From assembly GCA_025331565.1 (NCBI GenBank), contig JAFREQ010000003.1, forward strand, positions 11,897,001 to 11,961,000: a stretch of DNA of 64,000 nucleotides. The letters are read 5' to 3'. Made by a program: the position numbers and the translations under genes. This DNA is from Holacanthus passer. Lineage: Eukaryota; Chordata; Actinopteri; Pomacanthidae. Shown one piece after another: positions 60,840 through 64,000 of this stretch; the first letter of the stretch is position 1; each line of letters starts with the position of its first letter. The notes beneath the pieces are model-generated. The model made no database searches and was not told the DNA's origin. It saw only the letters and a program-made list of their open reading frames with translations.

Positions 60840-61020
60840 GATGGAGGGGGGGATAGAGAGAGAGGGGAAAAACAGAGAACAGAGATGGAAAAGACAGGAA
60901 TGAGAGAAAATTGTTTAGCGAAAGGAGAAAAGAGGACTGGAGAAAGACAAAGGCAGGAGGAAAAGAAGAGAGAGGGAGAAAAACAACAGAAGGAGCAGAG
61001 GTGGAGAGAAAGAGGGGAAG
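60840..61020. repeat. purine-rich tract
   Basis: About 180 bases of nearly pure A/G on the plus strand (GGAGGGGGGGATAGAGAGAG and similar), directly before a CA microsatellite. Open frames on the opposite strand here are composition artefacts. Confidence 0.85.
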
Positions 61021-61054
61021 TCTGAGGCAGTCTACCTTGATTTCTCTGGGGTCC

Positions 61055-61056
<2 letters not shown>

Positions 61057-61099
<43 letters not shown>
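61057..61099. repeat. (CA)n microsatellite
   Basis: About 21 CA units. Confidence 0.97.
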
Positions 61100-61103
<4 letters not shown>

Positions 61104-61314
61104 CTACTTCTACTTGTGAGGACCCTCATTGATATAATGCATTCCCCAGTCCCTTACCCTAACCTTAACCCATTTCTAAACTAAACCTTAAAACTAAGTC
61201 TGAGCCCTTCAGCAGCTCTTTGGAGGTCTGTCTGAAAGCGAGCACCGGCCAAAATGTTCTCACTTTCCAAAATGGTCTAAAACTCAAATTGGTTCTTGTG
61301 GAGATAGATATACA

Positions 61315-61316
<2 letters not shown>

Positions 61317-61374
<58 letters not shown>
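61317..61374. repeat. (CA)n microsatellite
   Basis: About 28 CA units. Confidence 0.97.
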
Positions 61375-61376
<2 letters not shown>

Positions 61377-61568
61377 CTAAATAAATATGCTCCCTGCGCT
61401 CATTGCACACATTTTTCTTGTCCCAACTGGGGAGGTGTGAAGAAAATCTCTTCCTTCCTTGCAACCCTTCACATATACACAGAGGGTTCTATTAAGATGG
61501 GGTCTGATAAGATGTAAAGCGAGGGAGCTTGCTTTCTCCAAGCAGAACAAAACAGGAGAACTGAGAAG

Positions 61569-61570
<2 letters not shown>

Positions 61571-61619
<49 letters not shown>
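61571..61619. repeat. (GT)n microsatellite
   Basis: About 24 GT units, opposite in orientation to the CA run 200 bases before. Confidence 0.97.
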
Positions 61620-61620
<1 letters not shown>

Positions 61621-62261
61621 ACAGAAAGGGGTGCAGCAGTGCATTGCCTCTTCTTTAGAAGCTTCTTTTCGGACCCTTTTTTCTTTTCAAGCAGCCACCT
61701 CAGTATGACCTCCTTCCCCCAAACACAAGCACATAGACATACACACGCGCATGCACACACACACGCACACACTACATCTCCCCCTTGTACTTTGATTGTT
61801 AATCCCATTGACAAACTGAAATGAAGTTTTTTCGTTTATGTTGTGGATGGTCTTACACGCACATCCACATTTACAATGCCAGGTGCAGCAAAGTCATTTG
61901 TCTATACACATTTTTCTTATCTCAAATTTTACAAGTTAACCGATTAATCTTTGAGTTAATATTTGTAGCATTTTTCTCAAAATCCTATTTTAGACATCTC
62001 ATCAGAAGCTGCTGCAGAAACTCAATCAGGATCATCTACAGGTTTTTCTGATCTTAAGTTTCGGTATCTCAATCTGTTTCAATTTTACAAGCCAATCAGT
62101 TTTCATCAAAATGGGTTTTATCAAAAATAGTCAAATATCAACTTGAAATTCGATACACATGTTCAGGAGTTTTTACTAAGCTTATATATAAAAGCACATT
62201 AGGCTTCACCTTATCGGTTGAAGCATAAAATTTGGTAATGATTGCTTAAAGTGGGTAAGAG

Positions 62262-62302
62262 AAGATAAACCTTTATTCATCCCACAGTGGGGAAATTATT
62301 TT
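62262..62302 (-). mobile_element. LINE-type 3' tail fragment, reverse orientation
   Basis: AGATAAACCTTTATTCATCC followed by CACAGTGGGGAAATTA is the reverse complement of the tail seen at 40.3 and 55.4 kb. Confidence 0.7.
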
Positions 62303-64000
62303 ATTTTCCTTATTTTAACAAATCTAAATTTGTAGACATTTTGCATTCAAAACTTCAAAAAAAAATCACGTGGACGCTACATAGTGGAAAATCTTTTGAG
62401 CACATTCACTGACGTGACAAAAGTTTGTCTGACAGTTTGTCTATTTTTCAAAAATGCAAAATCAAATAAAGGTATACTATGGGGTATCTTGCTAAAACCA
62501 TGTATAGACTCAAACACAAGTAATCCCTCTCAATCATCATCTTAAACACTTACACACTTGAGGTGTGGCCGTGTGTGTATCTAAAGAAACCATTCCCTCT
62601 GTTTTGTATTATGCTGTGTTTGGGACGTTTCTGGGATGCAACTTTTGGACAGTGGTTGTGTAGCCCCCAGGCAATAACGGGGTGTGAGGTCAGGACTTGT
62701 AGCCTAGCTGTGTTTTTATGCGCCTCAGTATTTCCCCTGCTTCTCCGTCCCTCTCCTCTGCTGTGTCTGTTTGACCGACACACACACACACATGCAGAGC
62801 CGAGAGCCAGTTTGAAGCTCTGAATTCACTCAAAATCCAGCAATGCAGCACCTTCCCACAGGGTTTTGTGGAAGTGTAGGTATGTTTATTTTCGCTTTCG
62901 AACGTCTCCGCTGTGAAACAATTAGAAAATGACATTTTGTTTATCTGAATGACGGCTTTGTTCTCACCAGCTCGCTCTCTTCATCCACTCTCTCGCTCTC
63001 TCTCGCTCGCTCGTTGAGTCAGGGAGGAGCAACTCTGCATTCTGTGTGTTTACAAAACCCAACAGACAAATAACTGTATAGTTTAACGCTTGTATCCCCA
63101 CAAGTCTTCATACTAATGCTACTAAAATTAACAGACGTTCTTTGGATACTAGATATCACATGTTTCAAATGGTGTTTAGATATGTCAAACAATGAGTCCA
63201 CAGTTTCAGTATTCAGTGTCTTACTGTAATTAATACTGTATGCACAACACTTAAATAAGTCACATTCTCTGTGGATACAAAGGTCCAGGGTTTGAATCCC
63301 CAGATGGGCGCAGTCTATTTACAAGCAAAGTGGTAATTCATGCATGTGTATGTGGTGTGTTTTCAAGTGCCTCTTGTCAATTAGATAAGAAACAAGCTTG
63401 CAGTCTGCTTGGCTGCTGATTGTTGCCACTTACATCTATGTTTTAAACTTATTTTCTTCATGCAAAGCAAATTATAATGAAGTTACAGATATATTACTGT
63501 GCTCTTGAGAGTGGAGCAAGATGTGTGTTTAATCTCTCTCTCTCTGTCTGTATTCAATCATATGCTGCTGCTGTCTTGACGTTATAGGACAGCATTCACT
63601 TCAGACATGGGCCATGTTGGAAGTGTTATGGAGATGTTACTGCTGTGATTTTTATGAAAATGTGACCCACACTAAAAGACTGACTTGTAAAATTGCTAAC
63701 ACATTTACATTATGTTTGACAGGACAGAAAAGTATGTCCCTTGCTCAGTGGCACCAGTTTGTATTTGGAGCCTTTTCTGTTAAGAACAAGACCCTTTACA
63801 TTGACTGTTTTTAACAATGCTTTATATTTCCCATGTGAGTGTCTGGATGCAGCAGTCTGGGTTTGTCCTCTCTGTGACCAGGAAGCCTCAGCTGGCCCAA
63901 GGATGTTAGCCAGCAGTAATCCTCACTGGAGTGTCTCTGTTTGGTGACCTTAAGAGGCTGTCACTGTGTGGTCTGCCCTTCTCTGTTTTTCTGTCTCTCT
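62303..64000 (+). other. right-edge intron sequence, no exon recognised
   Basis: No coding exon or RNA gene seen. A CTCTCGCTCGCTC-type simple repeat lies near 62985-63015. Confidence 0.4.

Noticed and set aside
60641..61814. Several open frames rich in Val-Cys or Thr-His repeats
   Set aside because: They are translations of CA/GT microsatellites and a purine tract, not proteins.
1..64000. CRISPR arrays, operons, riboswitches, prophage or toxin systems
   Set aside because: The window is intron-containing vertebrate DNA. Its direct repeats are microsatellites or transposon parts and none is spaced like a CRISPR array.

Overview
This is eukaryotic, vertebrate DNA, most likely from a ray-finned fish (probably a percomorph, which I cannot prove from sequence alone). 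The reasons are short GT-AG introns, protein matches to vertebrate-only families, many CA/GT microsatellites, and teleost-type transposon remnants (Tc1/mariner, hAT-like MITEs, LINE 3' tails). Nothing prokaryotic or viral was seen. All gene calls come from joining exons by eye, using splice sites, reading phase and remembered similarity to the human proteins. No database search was run.

Layout from left to right. (1) ush1c (harmonin), minus strand, about 0.55-15.45 kb. Both the short (a-type) and the long (b-type, second coiled coil plus proline-rich PST region) isoforms can be rebuilt in frame. The C-terminal PDZ3 exons lie beyond the left edge. (2) ccdc77, plus strand, 16.2-21.1 kb, head-to-head with ush1c and complete at 492 codons. 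(3) slc15a5, minus strand, 22.0-25.8 kb, tail-to-tail with ccdc77 and complete at 574 codons. (4) ccdc34, plus strand, 28.0-30.6 kb, complete at 336 codons. (5) rab19, plus strand, coding 32.5-34.8 kb, complete at 217 codons. (6) hdhd5 (cecr5), minus strand, 36.2-38.9 kb, complete at 449 codons. (7) A gene-poor stretch from about 39.1 to 55.7 kb, with decayed transposons and microsatellites. (8) A TATA-containing promoter and first coding exon (signal peptide) of an unidentified secreted or membrane protein at 55.7-56.0 kb, plus strand, followed by at least 8 kb of its first intron to the right edge.

Functionally the genes are a mixed neighbourhood rather than a pathway. Several do have links to cilia, centrosomes or actin-based sensory protrusions: harmonin (stereocilia and microvilli), CCDC77 (centrosome), CCDC34 (sperm flagellum) and RAB19 (ciliogenesis). 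SLC15A5 is an orphan member of the proton-coupled peptide transporter family, and HDHD5 is a HAD-like hydrolase with a probable mitochondrial presequence.

I found no convincing undescribed biological system. The most useful observations are: two GC-AG introns in different genes with nearly identical tandem donors; a near-complete in-frame reconstruction of alternatively spliced harmonin; a perfect 31-bp inverted repeat in a ush1c intron; a LINE tail nested in a Tc1 copy, dated relative to a sister copy in the same window; and an overlapping upstream ORF that may force initiation at an internal methionine giving a cleaner signal peptide.
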